IMG/VR virus record: IMGVR_UViG_3300020465_000049 | Span: 1 to 36,308 of that record | Direction: 5' to 3' (one strand) | Length of the DNA stretch: 36,308 nt | DNA from: a virus | Shown here: positions 24,783-32,091 of the stretch, piece after piece | Layout of the letters: each line of letters opens with the position of its first letter | Position numbering within the stretch: the first letter of the stretch is position 1 | Notes under the pieces: model-generated | Database searches by the model: none | The model's input: only the letters and a program-made list of their open reading frames with translations | What the model was told of the DNA's origin: nothing | Translations under genes and position numbers: made by a program

Positions 24783-24990
24783 GCTCTTCTAATTCTTTTA
24801 ACCTATACGCTTGGAGCTTTGAAACCTTACCTTTTTTAGTTTTCACCTCTACAAACAATACTTCTTTGTCTGGGTGTAGAGCAACTAAATCTGGTATACC
24901 ATTTTTATTTGTCTTGATAAGCTTTAGTACATAATAGCCTTTTGATTCTAACTCCTTAATCTTTTTGGCTTGTACTTGTTGCTCGGTCAT
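24751..24990 (-). CDS. VRR-NUC domain nuclease (79 aa)
   Basis: A minimal, single-domain VRR-NUC protein of 79 residues. The catalytic PD-(D/E)XK core is visible: GIPDLVAL with D34, then LFVEVKTKKGKVSKLQ with E48 and K50, and the family's S-x-x-Q (Q60) on the next helix. Glu residues in the first helix (E3, E13) complete the usual set. Family members cut branched DNA such as Holliday junctions or flaps, usually as dimers. It starts one base after the helicase stop codon (TAA then ATG), so the two are translated together. The pairing of a phage SF2 helicase with VRR-NUC is common and suggests branch processing or genome resolution before packaging. Confidence 0.88.
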   Translation of the reverse strand: MTEQQVQAKKIKELESKGYYVLKLIKTNKNGIPDLVALHPDKEVLFVEVKTKKGKVSKLQAYRLKELEEHGFQTEVHRG

Positions 24991-26217
24991 TTATAAATTT
25001 AATAAATCTTTTTTGAAATGATTAAGAGTATAATCTTTCTTGTTAACAACAGCTTTGTATATCTGATCTTCTATACCTCTTTTAGAAAAAATCCAATAGA
25101 CTTCATTTTTTGTGCGGTCCTTAGTTGTCATCCGATCACGCGACTGCCAATAACTTGTAGCGCTAAAGTCTATATTATAATATACAAGACAATCGGCTTG
25201 TCGTAAACTAATACCTTCTCTACCACTTACTATCTGAAGTGCTATGTTTTTGTCAGTGTTAACAAATTCATCAAGTTCTGTGGTAATATTTTGTTGGAAT
25301 ACTTCTTTTAGTGCGTTGAGCTCCTCTTTAAATTTATAAAATATTCCAATTTTTTGGTTCTTGAATTTCTTTTTTATAAATATAGCTTTGGAGTAATCAA
25401 GAACTTTTGAAGATTGGCTTTTAAAAATGACAGTCCCAGAATATATTTGATGAAGTTTTTGCATCAACACAACTGCAGAGTCGGCAAGGATAACTTCATT
25501 ATTCCCTTCTACAACTAAATCTTTTTTTAACTTGTTTGCTATGGTGTAGGTCAAAGGATTCATCTCAACATACATGATGGTCTCGCTTGTTACGGTTTTA
25601 AAACCTGCTTCTTGTTGACTATAAGAAATAAAATAAGGTTTCATGGCATCCATTATAGTAGGTAGGCCCTTAGAATAATCTTTAATATATATTCCGTTGA
25701 TAGGTTTTTGAGTAACATTAACATACTGATCACAAAACCGGTAAAAGTTTATAAATCTTTTAAAGGGGTTGCTAGGTATAGCATACACCTGATGGTACAT
25801 TTGACTGTAAGACTCAGGAGTAGGGGTTCCTGACAATAGAATTACTAAAGGGTTATTCTTTTGGATAATTATCTTAACCTGCTTAGCTCTCTTGCTTGGT
25901 TTAGGAAAGGCTCCCATAGAGTGCGCTTCATCTAAGACAACCAAATCAAAACTTCCTTCTATCTTGTGTAAACTCTCGTAGTTAATAATCTCTAAACTAA
26001 AGTTAGGTTGAAGAAGTTGATAGTCATGTTTAATAGAGCTGATGGCTTTCTTTTTGGTAATAAACAGAACCTGCTGAGCTCCCATTTTTTTCGCTATACC
26101 CAAACTTGTAAGCGTCTTTCCCGTTCTAACCTCCATAGCTAAGTAAACAAAACCATGCTCAGCTATAACATTACTACCCTTTTTTATTATATCCTCTTGG
26201 TAATCTCTAAACTCCAT
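24991..26217 (-). CDS. SF2 (SNF2-like) DNA helicase
   Basis: The protein has 408 residues, short for the family. Helicase motifs appear in order: Walker A EVRTGKT (29-35), motif Ia VLFITKKKA (50-58), DEAH box VVLDEAH (93-99), motif III LLSGTPTP (127-134), motif V SGREGISLRQAD (331-342) and motif VI WQSRDRM (357-363) with the arginine finger. This is the SNF2-like SF2 layout that phages use for ATP-driven remodelling or unwinding of branched DNA. No HNH, RING or other extra domain is seen. The ATG directly follows the primase stop codon without a gap, and the VRR-NUC gene follows the helicase the same way, so the primase-helicase, this helicase and VRR-NUC form one expression unit. Confidence 0.9.
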   Translation of the reverse strand: MEFRDYQEDIIKKGSNVIAEHGFVYLAMEVRTGKTLTSLGIAKKMGAQQVLFITKKKAISSIKHDYQLLQPNFSLEIINYESLHKIEGSFDLVVLDEAHSMGAFPKPSKRAKQVKIIIQKNNPLVILLSGTPTPESYSQMYHQVYAIPSNPFKRFINFYRFCDQYVNVTQKPINGIYIKDYSKGLPTIMDAMKPYFISYSQQEAGFKTVTSETIMYVEMNPLTYTIANKLKKDLVVEGNNEVILADSAVVLMQKLHQIYSGTVIFKSQSSKVLDYSKAIFIKKKFKNQKIGIFYKFKEELNALKEVFQQNITTELDEFVNTDKNIALQIVSGREGISLRQADCLVYYNIDFSATSYWQSRDRMTTKDRTKNEVYWIFSKRGIEDQIYKAVVNKKDYTLNHFKKDLLNL

Positions 26218-28638
26218 TTAAAACACAAGTTCTTGTTGGACCTCACCCTCTTCCCTCGGTTTAATCCTAATCCACTTGCCTTGTTTATCCCTATTAGTTT
26301 CCGGTTCTATGTTTTGAGTATATACACCATAAGCTAAAAGCCATTTATTAAACCTGGTCCTAGAAAGTTTACGTTTGCCAGTGGCACCGAAATCGGGGTT
26401 GAGCATAACAAAGTCTCCAAACAAATGATCGGTATAAATTTTCTCATTTATTTTTAATAAAGTATTTTCTTGATTGTCTATAAGACCACACCACTCAGCA
26501 AATATTTTGTCGGTCTGCACAAAGAATTGTTTGAGCTTTATATTTTTCTGCTCGCTTTCTATGAGGCCTTTATTTAAATATAACTGTAAGCAAGAAATCA
26601 TATAGTTATCAAACTGACAATACTCGTCTTCATCCCAACCGCTAAAAAAGAAACGTCCGTGTTCCTCAACGGGAGTCTTTAAAATGTAATGGTCAGTAAG
26701 TTCCAATTCATACTTTCTCCTTTTAAATGAGTTCCCCGTGCCCTCTATAACATCGTTTGTCGTAATAGCAATCTTTGGACTCTTCTCAAAAGGTATCGTA
26801 ATGGCGTCTTTATTTTTCTTTTCAATGGTCATAGACTCTGTAATGACACTAAAGAGTCTGACAAATTGAAACCTTTCTTTAACATCATCAAACAAAACAA
26901 TCTGCGTATCCGGAGATACTGTCTGAAATGCAAATGACTTCTCAAAATTAAAAGCCTTGCCATCAATAGTAGCTACTTTTTTAATAGCACTTATACCTTG
27001 AAAAAAAATTCCTTTACCTGTTCCTCCGTTAGCAGTGTCTGAAATCATTTCATCATTCAATATAACTGCAGGACAGTAGGAGACATTCTTATGTCCATGC
27101 AACAAATATCCTATTGTTGATTCCATTGACTTTATACGATCAGGATCTTTACCAGATACATTAGAAACAAACTGACGAAAGTCAGGGTTTTTAAGTTCAC
27201 AGTCGCTATATATCCTGTCTATAATGTGATTTTTCCACACAAAAGCATCAAGACTTAAATAGTCTATAGCTTCTACAGAATCTTTGGTAATCTTTACTGC
27301 ACAGTTTTGGTAATACAAATAGCTAGTATCTACAGTATCTTCGTTAAAATATATATCAATAGTGTCTAATAGAGTTAAAAACTCTTCTTTAAATAATCGA
27401 GTTTGATCCGCAAAATAATTATATACACTCATATCATCTTGCTCAATAAGATGGCCTAATATAAAATCTTTTATTTCTTTTTCTGTAGTGTTGTCTATTA
27501 GATTATTAGTGACCTTTACAAAAACATAAGTATTTTGATTATCTGGACAATATTTATAGAAACCATTTGATTCTAAAAACTTTTTAAATATTAACGGCAA
27601 AGCTTTAATTACTCCTTTGTTACTTTTAACCCAAAACTTTACTGAGTTGTTTTCTTCTGCCGTTTCAAGCACTGAGTCTATAATTTCCGTGTCCAACATC
27701 GACTCAGATAACTGTTGGCGGATTACTTTTTTTGACTCTCCTCGTCTTAATTGTTGTTGTATTTGATCTATTCTCTCTTCGTCTTCGTAATACTTGGTGT
27801 TGTATTTGTCCTTGTGAGAGTATGCGTTTTTTATAGTTTTATTTATTTCATTGGGTGTAAAATCAGAGGAAGCATATTGATTAAGAACCACAGTTGCTGT
27901 TGCTTCAGATATACCATACTCATTAAAGGCCATTGCTAATGTAAAAGCATTATTATTCCTTTGGCCATCAACCATAGGAAAATTCTTGGTCCACCAGGAG
28001 ACAAGATAATTTGTAATCCTACTTTCGTCTGTTATAGGTATGGTCTTTATACCTTGACTTCTTATTATTTCTTTATACTCCACCTCTTCTACATCGGTCC
28101 ACTCTTTTGATTTTGGATTAACATATATATCTTCATCAAAACTTTCATAACATACACGGCTGATATTCTTTGTGGTCTTATCAAAGAACTCAGACTTGAA
28201 ATGTTTTTCCAATGCTAAAAAATAACCTGTATGATTATCGGGATCCCTGGGGATTTTTATTAAGACTTTCAACCCTTTTCCCGATGGAGAAACAAAAACA
28301 CTATAGACATATTTGTTATCCTTAAATTTATCTTTATCAGAACGTAATGCTTTTTTAGTAGTGTATCCATCAAAATCTAAACATATTAATCCACTATGTT
28401 CTTGAAGAGCAACGTCACTTCTTTTATTAAATTTACCGCTGAAACAAATAGAGGGTAATTCTTTTTTCAAATCATTACGCTTATTCTTATTGTCTATTGA
28501 TCTGATTTTAATTATCAAATCTTTAGAAGCCCCTTCTTGTATTCTTTTGAGAATTGAATCTACATTTCTGTAAAATGGGGTGTCGGTTTCTTTAATATTT
28601 TTAAAGATAGTGACGATATTTTCTTGATTGATGCTCAT
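26218..28638 (-). CDS. Primase-helicase: VirE-N/AEP-like plus SF3 (D5-like) helicase
   Basis: The protein has 806 residues. The N-terminal domain (about 60-190) matches the BT4734/VirE N-terminal primase-like family: SICFSGKF (63-70), GLICLDFDG (83-91, with D88 and D90 as probable metal ligands), VFVSPSGKGLKVLIKIP (114-130). Residues 200-280 are a helical PriCT-like linker (DGQRNNNAFTLAMAFNEYG). The C-terminal half is an SF3 helicase: Walker A NGGTGKGIF (537-545), Walker B QIVLFDDV (579-586), motif C KIAITTND (622-629). The K-G following the Walker lysine replaces the usual S/T, as in D5-type relatives. It most likely primes and unwinds at the phage origin. No DNA polymerase gene is in the window, so it presumably recruits the host's or one outside. 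The AT-rich region just upstream is a candidate origin. Confidence 0.88.
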   Translation of the reverse strand: MSINQENIVTIFKNIKETDTPFYRNVDSILKRIQEGASKDLIIKIRSIDNKNKRNDLKKELPSICFSGKFNKRSDVALQEHSGLICLDFDGYTTKKALRSDKDKFKDNKYVYSVFVSPSGKGLKVLIKIPRDPDNHTGYFLALEKHFKSEFFDKTTKNISRVCYESFDEDIYVNPKSKEWTDVEEVEYKEIIRSQGIKTIPITDESRITNYLVSWWTKNFPMVDGQRNNNAFTLAMAFNEYGISEATATVVLNQYASSDFTPNEINKTIKNAYSHKDKYNTKYYEDEERIDQIQQQLRRGESKKVIRQQLSESMLDTEIIDSVLETAEENNSVKFWVKSNKGVIKALPLIFKKFLESNGFYKYCPDNQNTYVFVKVTNNLIDNTTEKEIKDFILGHLIEQDDMSVYNYFADQTRLFKEEFLTLLDTIDIYFNEDTVDTSYLYYQNCAVKITKDSVEAIDYLSLDAFVWKNHIIDRIYSDCELKNPDFRQFVSNVSGKDPDRIKSMESTIGYLLHGHKNVSYCPAVILNDEMISDTANGGTGKGIFFQGISAIKKVATIDGKAFNFEKSFAFQTVSPDTQIVLFDDVKERFQFVRLFSVITESMTIEKKNKDAITIPFEKSPKIAITTNDVIEGTGNSFKRRKYELELTDHYILKTPVEEHGRFFFSGWDEDEYCQFDNYMISCLQLYLNKGLIESEQKNIKLKQFFVQTDKIFAEWCGLIDNQENTLLKINEKIYTDHLFGDFVMLNPDFGATGKRKLSRTRFNKWLLAYGVYTQNIEPETNRDKQGKWIRIKPREEGEVQQELVF

Positions 28639-28682
28639 TTTGATGTTGGTTTTTATATTATTAACCCTTATTTTTCCTACAA

Positions 28683-28784
28683 GGTGTTAAAAATGTTGAT
28701 TTTTTTCTTAAAAAAAATTCTAAAATATAATATATAATAAATATATATATATAAAATAGCAACTAATTATCAACATTCAACACC
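28683..28784. other. AT-rich inverted-repeat region, possible replication origin or operator
   Basis: An interrupted inverted repeat flanks 68 nearly pure A/T bases. The left arm is GGTGTT-AAAA-ATGTTGAT (28683-28700) and the right arm ATCAACAT-TC-AACACC (28769-28784). The centre includes long TA-alternating runs, which melt easily. ATGTTG recurs at 28643-28648 directly upstream of the primase start. This sits in the 194-base gap between the terminator of the SSB-like gene and the primase-helicase ATG, a typical place for a phage origin. An operator for the primase gene is the alternative. Confidence 0.42.
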
Positions 28785-28785
28785 C

Positions 28786-28812
28786 AAAAAAGGGGAAGCT
28801 CTTACCTCCCCT
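28786..28812 (-). terminator. Intrinsic terminator after the SSB-like gene
   Basis: Read on the minus strand, AGGGGA (28812-28807) pairs with TCCCCT (28796-28791) around a 10-base loop and runs into T residues to 28786. It lies 21 bases past the SSB-like stop codon. It would separate the recombination genes upstream from the primase-helicase unit, which then needs its own promoter or read-through. Confidence 0.85.
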
Positions 28813-28832
28813 GTCTTCGAGATGCTAGTGTT

Positions 28833-29090
28833 TTAGAAGCCTAAACCATCATCCTCCTTATTTTCTGAGGGTGTTGATTTTTCTTCGGGCTTTACATAGG
28901 GCTCACTAAATTGTAATGAAATCTTTTCATCTCCATTTTGTGTTTGGCCTTTCCATCCGGCAATCTCTATCTGATTTCCATCTATAGTAGTGCCCGTGCC
29001 TTTATAATAAGGCTGATTATCTCCTTCTTTTTTATAGGAGTTAATAAATAAACTTCCTTTCCCGTTAGGGTGTACATACTTTTCACTCAT
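28833..29090 (-). CDS. Small SSB-like protein with acidic Phe-ending tail
   Basis: The protein has 85 residues. The first 65 form a plausible compact beta-barrel: G-K-G-S-L-F-I-N, then P-Y-Y-K-G-T-G-T, QIEIAGWKGQ and KISLQFSEPYVK. The pattern is a Gly-x-Leu-Phe-x-Asn strand, an aromatic P-Y-Y strand and a G-W strand, as in small DUF736-like proteins. The last 18 residues are charged and disordered and end in EDDGLGF, which mimics the acidic, Phe-ending protein-docking tip of bacterial SSB (DDDIPF) and T7 gp2.5. It lies three bases after the exonuclease gene and before a terminator. A single-stranded DNA-binding role is likely but inferred from shape and context; it is shorter than typical SSB (about 150-180). 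Confidence 0.68.
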   Translation of the reverse strand: MSEKYVHPNGKGSLFINSYKKEGDNQPYYKGTGTTIDGNQIEIAGWKGQTQNGDEKISLQFSEPYVKPEEKSTPSENKEDDGLGF

Positions 29091-29093
29091 TTT

Positions 29094-29909
29094 TTAAAAA
29101 TTTAAATTATATATTACGTTTCTTATGTCTTCTTTCTTGTCCTTGCCATGATAGTTCTCATAGATTTGGACGGCTCGTTCTACATCTTGTTTTCCCAGGA
29201 GTACCGTTTCCTCACTCACAGGGCAGACATAAATTTCATGGTAGAACTCTCCTGTATTTCCATACTCTTTTTTAGTCTTGTCTATAGCTATAAAAGTCAT
29301 TGACTTATTAAACAAAGTCTGATATATAAAAGCTTGAGTGTGGTAATAATAGTTATTCTTACCAAATCTGACAAAGTCTTCTATGTTTTTAGCCGTTGTA
29401 GTTTTTAAGTCTATAATTATTCCTTGAGATATAATATCTGCTTTCGCCTTAAACGGATGGCCAAATATTTCTCCCACTACTGGAACCTCATATTCGGCAT
29501 CCTTGTGAGTAATAAGATCAGCGACTTGTTTTTTTGCTCCTTCTAACCCCTTTACATTTAAAATTTCATCACGTAATTGTTCCATCAGTAAAGCCTCATG
29601 CTCTAGAACTGCGCCAGTAATATTGTTCTCTTGTATAAATGTGTCGTACTTTACCCCTCTTGTTTTGGTGTCACTAAAAATTGGAAAATTTTTTGCCTTC
29701 TCAGGTTCTAGGATTAGTTGATGAAAATACCTGCCTTTAATAAAGTTCTCATTGTCAGGCTCTACCTTTCCAAACTGCTTAAAGGTAGAAGGTTGGAGGT
29801 TCTGAATGTCAGAGTTGGAAAGCCATTGCCTTCCAAACTCTCCATAGTAATGCTCATCGATACGTAGTTTATCTATGATCTGTTTCTGTTTTAATTTTTG
29901 TTTTGTCAT
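29094..29909 (-). CDS. PD-(D/E)XK exonuclease (RecE/lambda Exo-like, DUF3799-type)
   Basis: The protein has 271 residues. It shows the N-terminal helix motif F-I-K-G-R-Y-F-H-Q-L-I-L-E-P-E (56-70), typical of RecE-like phage nucleases, an acidic E139-Y-E141 strand, KAKADIISQGIIIDLKTT (154-171) with D158, D167 and K169 as the PD-(D/E)XK core, and Y-Y-H-T-Q-A-F-I-Y (188-196) with the conserved Gln. This order matches the DUF3799/PDDEXK_1-type exonucleases that resect DNA 5' to 3' before single-strand annealing. The ERF annealing gene is two genes upstream, completing the usual phage recombination pair. Its ATG lies 41 bases inside the preceding gene, preceded by an A-rich leader. Confidence 0.85.
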   Translation of the reverse strand: MTKQKLKQKQIIDKLRIDEHYYGEFGRQWLSNSDIQNLQPSTFKQFGKVEPDNENFIKGRYFHQLILEPEKAKNFPIFSDTKTRGVKYDTFIQENNITGAVLEHEALLMEQLRDEILNVKGLEGAKKQVADLITHKDAEYEVPVVGEIFGHPFKAKADIISQGIIIDLKTTTAKNIEDFVRFGKNNYYYHTQAFIYQTLFNKSMTFIAIDKTKKEYGNTGEFYHEIYVCPVSEETVLLGKQDVERAVQIYENYHGKDKKEDIRNVIYNLNF

Positions 29910-30483
29910 GTCTTTTTTTTAATAATTTTAATGCCTTGTAGGCCTCGTTTTCTGAAAGTTTTAGTCTACCTAACTCTATGTCTTTTTGTTTTATCCTTTC
30001 TTCTAAACCATCAATTCTATCTTGGCAATTTTTCTCCGCCATGAATATTTGATCATGTAACCTTTCTTCAAGAAATTTAATTATTTGTTCATCAGAAATT
30101 TTTTTATTCTTAACAATTTTGTGTCGGTCTTTTAATTTAAACTTGTCATGGTGTTCTTCAAAAAATTTTCTTAAATCTTGTTGGCATCCGCTTCCAAAAT
30201 TAGGGAATGCCCATAATTCAGCTAGTGGCACATCCAGTAGCTCCCCTATTGTATTCAACGCTTTTAGCTTTCCATATCTTTGAGCCCCGCAAAGCCTGTT
30301 AAATAAATAAGTTTTTATATATCCATGTTTATGCAATGAATACAAAGTGGTTTTTTCGGTTATATATTTAATTCCACTTAAATATCCTCCCGGTTCAAAA
30401 TACTCTTCTCTTAAAGTTCGATTTCTTTGTACTGGGTCTCCATATACATCAGTATGCCGAGAATTATTTACTTTCTTTGCCAT
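29869..30483 (-). CDS. Protein with RpoA-CTD-like helix-hairpin-helix and a coiled-coil tail
   Basis: The protein has 204 residues. Residues about 58-112 resemble the C-terminal domain of the RNA polymerase alpha subunit: a helix with LFNRLCGAQRYG, LKALNTIGELLDVPLAELW, and the hairpin F-P-N-F-G-S-G-C followed by a helix QQDLRKFFEEH. In RpoA the same positions read about as N-x-L, I-x-T-I-G-D-L, E-x-E-L-L, P-N-x-G-x-K-S. The tail (120-200) is a Lys/Glu-rich coiled coil. RpoA-CTD binds promoter UP-element DNA and activators, so a phage copy could act on transcription, or the fold could serve as a DNA-binding module for recombination. Its neighbours are ERF and the exonuclease. The homology is by eye only. 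Confidence 0.66.
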   Translation of the reverse strand: MAKKVNNSRHTDVYGDPVQRNRTLREEYFEPGGYLSGIKYITEKTTLYSLHKHGYIKTYLFNRLCGAQRYGKLKALNTIGELLDVPLAELWAFPNFGSGCQQDLRKFFEEHHDKFKLKDRHKIVKNKKISDEQIIKFLEERLHDQIFMAEKNCQDRIDGLEERIKQKDIELGRLKLSENEAYKALKLLKKRHDKTKIKTETDHR

Positions 30484-31102
30484 CGTATGCTTTTTTGATT
30501 TCCTTATTTACTTTTTCTGTGTACTTATATTTCTTTTTTAAACCTTCGGTTATCTTATCTAAAGAATAGCCTAGCTTTTTAAAAGAAAGTATTTTGTTTA
30601 ACACATCCCCCCAATGCTCATCTCCTATATCCAATGACACATGAGTCGTTTCTTTTTTAGGTATTGGTTTTTTAGCTACCCCTAAGTCTAACTCTTGTTT
30701 AGCTACAGCGGGAACAACTTGCTCTCCATAAGCATCAACATCCTTGTCGGAAATTATACCGAGTTGACTTGAAATTTGGTAACGTCTAAAGTATGTCGTT
30801 CCCGATCCAAAAGCTTGATAAAGGTTTTGACCTTTCATTTCTACTAAGGGAATGTCAACAGTAGAAGAGTCAGCCTCTCCACTTGGGACATGAAATATTG
30901 TGGTTGTCAAGCATGACTGCCCAGTTTCTTTATTAGTTCCTAGCTTCTGTGTAAATCCAAGCCCATGCTTTTGCATGAGGGGATTGATAGAGTGGATAAT
31001 TTTAGTAAGGTCTACGTACTTATAGCCGTAGCCTTCGGTCTCTTTTAATAACACAGGACATTCTTGCTGAAATCCTGCGAGTGCTTTATAATAATTTTTC
31101 AT
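30464..31102 (-). CDS. erf: ERF-family single-strand annealing protein
   Basis: The protein has 212 residues. The ERF signatures are clear: YKYVDLTKIIHSINPLMQKHG (27-47), a strand with FTQKLG, and LTTTIFHVPSGE (65-76), then GSGTTYFRRYQISSQLGIIS (99-118) with the G-S-G/A-x-T-Y-x-R-R-Y hallmark and DKDVDA (119-124). ERF proteins coat and anneal complementary single strands in phage recombination and circularisation. The C-terminal 70 residues are Lys-rich and partly disordered, with a short helical region, as is common. The ATG shares four bases (ATGA) with the stop codon of the preceding gene, so it is probably translationally coupled. It works with the exonuclease and SSB-like protein encoded downstream. 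Confidence 0.92.
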   Translation of the reverse strand: MKNYYKALAGFQQECPVLLKETEGYGYKYVDLTKIIHSINPLMQKHGLGFTQKLGTNKETGQSCLTTTIFHVPSGEADSSTVDIPLVEMKGQNLYQAFGSGTTYFRRYQISSQLGIISDKDVDAYGEQVVPAVAKQELDLGVAKKPIPKKETTHVSLDIGDEHWGDVLNKILSFKKLGYSLDKITEGLKKKYKYTEKVNKEIKKAYDGKESK

Positions 31103-31479
31103 TTTTTGTTGGTTATATCATTTAATTTATTGGACACTTCTTGATGTTTAGTATTAATGGTTTCTCTACGGATCCTGTGTCCTGCTAAGACCTTCATAGA
31201 GTTGTTTCCGTTTATCTCGTCACGGATTTTTAGTTCTAAATTTTTTTTTTGATTCTGATATTTCTTTAATAATAAACGACAACTTCCTTCTACCCATCCA
31301 TTTTCAAAGAAACGATATTGTTCTTCATTAAGCTCTTGATAGTAAGACATACCAGAGGTCTGAATCCGGATAGATTTTTCGTCTTTCAATATTTTAATTC
31401 CTTTGTACATATAAGACTCATAAGGAGAGGAGCTGATCTTCTTACTAGAATCGTCTGATTTAGCTTGTTGAAATATCAT
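31099..31479 (-). CDS. Uncharacterised 126-aa protein upstream of ERF
   Basis: I chose the ATG at 31479, 13 bases after the preceding stop codon. A TTG at 31500 would add seven residues and overlap the DnaA-like gene by eight bases; TTG starts are rare here. The protein is basic and Ser-rich at its N-terminus (SDDSSKKISSSPYESYMYKG), then predicted beta (IKILKDEKSIRIQTSGMSYYQ), then a long Lys/Arg/Glu/Asn-rich helix to the end (KKYQNQKKNLELKIRDE). No known motif is visible. Its ATGA overlap with ERF suggests a recombination accessory, by context only. Confidence 0.75.
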   Translation of the reverse strand: MIFQQAKSDDSSKKISSSPYESYMYKGIKILKDEKSIRIQTSGMSYYQELNEEQYRFFENGWVEGSCRLLLKKYQNQKKNLELKIRDEINGNNSMKVLAGHRIRRETINTKHQEVSNKLNDITNKK

Positions 31480-31492
31480 ATCTAACTGCTCT

Positions 31493-31789
31493 TTAGTCAA
31501 CGATGCTTAATTTATCTATTACATTTTGAAGATCACTATCTTCCTTTAGTAATCCCTCTACAATAGACACACCATAAGTTATAGGTGGCCGAGTTAAATG
31601 ACATTCATTGTTCTCCATGTATTGTCTTATCATGGCAGTTGTCAAACCTCTCTTACTGCATAGGTAAAACAAAGTTTGTCTTGCTAATACAATCTCTCCA
31701 TTTTGAGACTTTGAAAAAAAATCCTCTCGGCTTAAGCCGGTATGTTTGAGGATGTTGTCGATAAACTTATTAAATATATGCTCTTTCAT
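31493..31789 (-). CDS. Stand-alone DnaA domain IV-like DNA-binding protein (98 aa)
   Basis: The protein has 98 residues and looks like the C-terminal, DnaA-box-binding domain of DnaA with no ATPase part. GLSREDFFSKSQNGEIVLAR (18-37) corresponds to the G-I-x-x-E-D-L, K-S-R, I-V-x-A-R signature. QTLFYLCSKRGLTTAMIRQY (38-57) corresponds to the next helices, and the segment to RPPITYGVSIVEGLL (68-82) takes the place of DnaA's R-D-H-T-T-V-x-H-A recognition loop. That loop is changed, so it need not recognise the host DnaA box. It could be an origin-binding protein or a competitor of host DnaA. It is followed by an unknown gene and ERF. The homology is by eye, and the overall helical layout supports it. 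Confidence 0.68.
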   Translation of the reverse strand: MKEHIFNKFIDNILKHTGLSREDFFSKSQNGEIVLARQTLFYLCSKRGLTTAMIRQYMENNECHLTRPPITYGVSIVEGLLKEDSDLQNVIDKLSIVD

Positions 31790-31793
31790 GTTT

Positions 31794-31982
31794 TTATTTA
31801 AGTGTCATATCAAAAGCCGAAGCTACTTCCTTACGGAAATCTTCTAGCTCTTTGTTGTTAAGTGTTCTGAATGTCGTGGCCCTTAAGTTATCGACCACTT
31901 TTCTTGCTTCAACGTATCCTCTTGACTGATAGTCATCGTCTAAGAATTGGTCAAAGTTTGGGTTGTTGGTTAGTGTTGGCAT
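31794..31982 (-). CDS. Uncharacterised 62-aa protein, first gene of the replication block
   Basis: The protein has 62 residues, with an N-terminal Asn/Pro-rich segment (TLTNNPNFDQFLDDDYQS) and a helical C-terminus (RGYVEARKVVDNLRATTF, then NNKELEDFRKEVASAFD). It is small, acidic and has no known motif. Its ATG is preceded by a tandem AT-rich leader and a weak promoter box. It is the leading gene of the block that continues with the DnaA-like and ERF genes and may be an early regulator; this is unsupported by motif. Confidence 0.68.
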   Translation of the reverse strand: MPTLTNNPNFDQFLDDDYQSRGYVEARKVVDNLRATTFRTLNNKELEDFRKEVASAFDMTLK

Positions 31983-31984
31983 TT

Positions 31985-32015
31985 GATTTAATTTAATTTA
32001 ATTTGATCGAAGATA
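31985..32015 (-). promoter_or_regulatory. Weak promoter box and tandem pentamer leader of the replication block
   Basis: Minus-strand TATCTTCG (32015-32008) differs from TAnnTTTG at one base. It is followed by a leader of tandem TTAAA/ATTTA-type pentamers (31985-32004). The next ATG is at 31982. No -33 TTTG is seen. The terminator just upstream on this strand (32064-32091) makes a new promoter here plausible. Confidence 0.35.
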
Positions 32016-32063
32016 TGAATTTATTTATTTAAATCCTAATCTTTATTTATGTTTTTTTTATAC

Positions 32064-32091
32064 AAAAAAAAGGGCAACATTTCTGCTACCC
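32064..32091 (-). terminator. Intrinsic terminator closing the small-gene array
   Basis: On the minus strand GGGTAGCA (32091-32084) pairs with TGTTGCCC (32079-32072) in an 8-bp stem that includes two G-U pairs, with a GAAA tetraloop, followed by eight T residues to 32064. It lies 20 bases after the last small gene. It separates the array from the replication block, which therefore needs its own promoter. Confidence 0.92.

Noticed and set aside
31479-31500. TTG start for the protein upstream of ERF
   Set aside because: It would overlap the DnaA-like gene by eight bases and use a start codon not needed elsewhere here. The ATG at 31479 gives an ordinary spacing.
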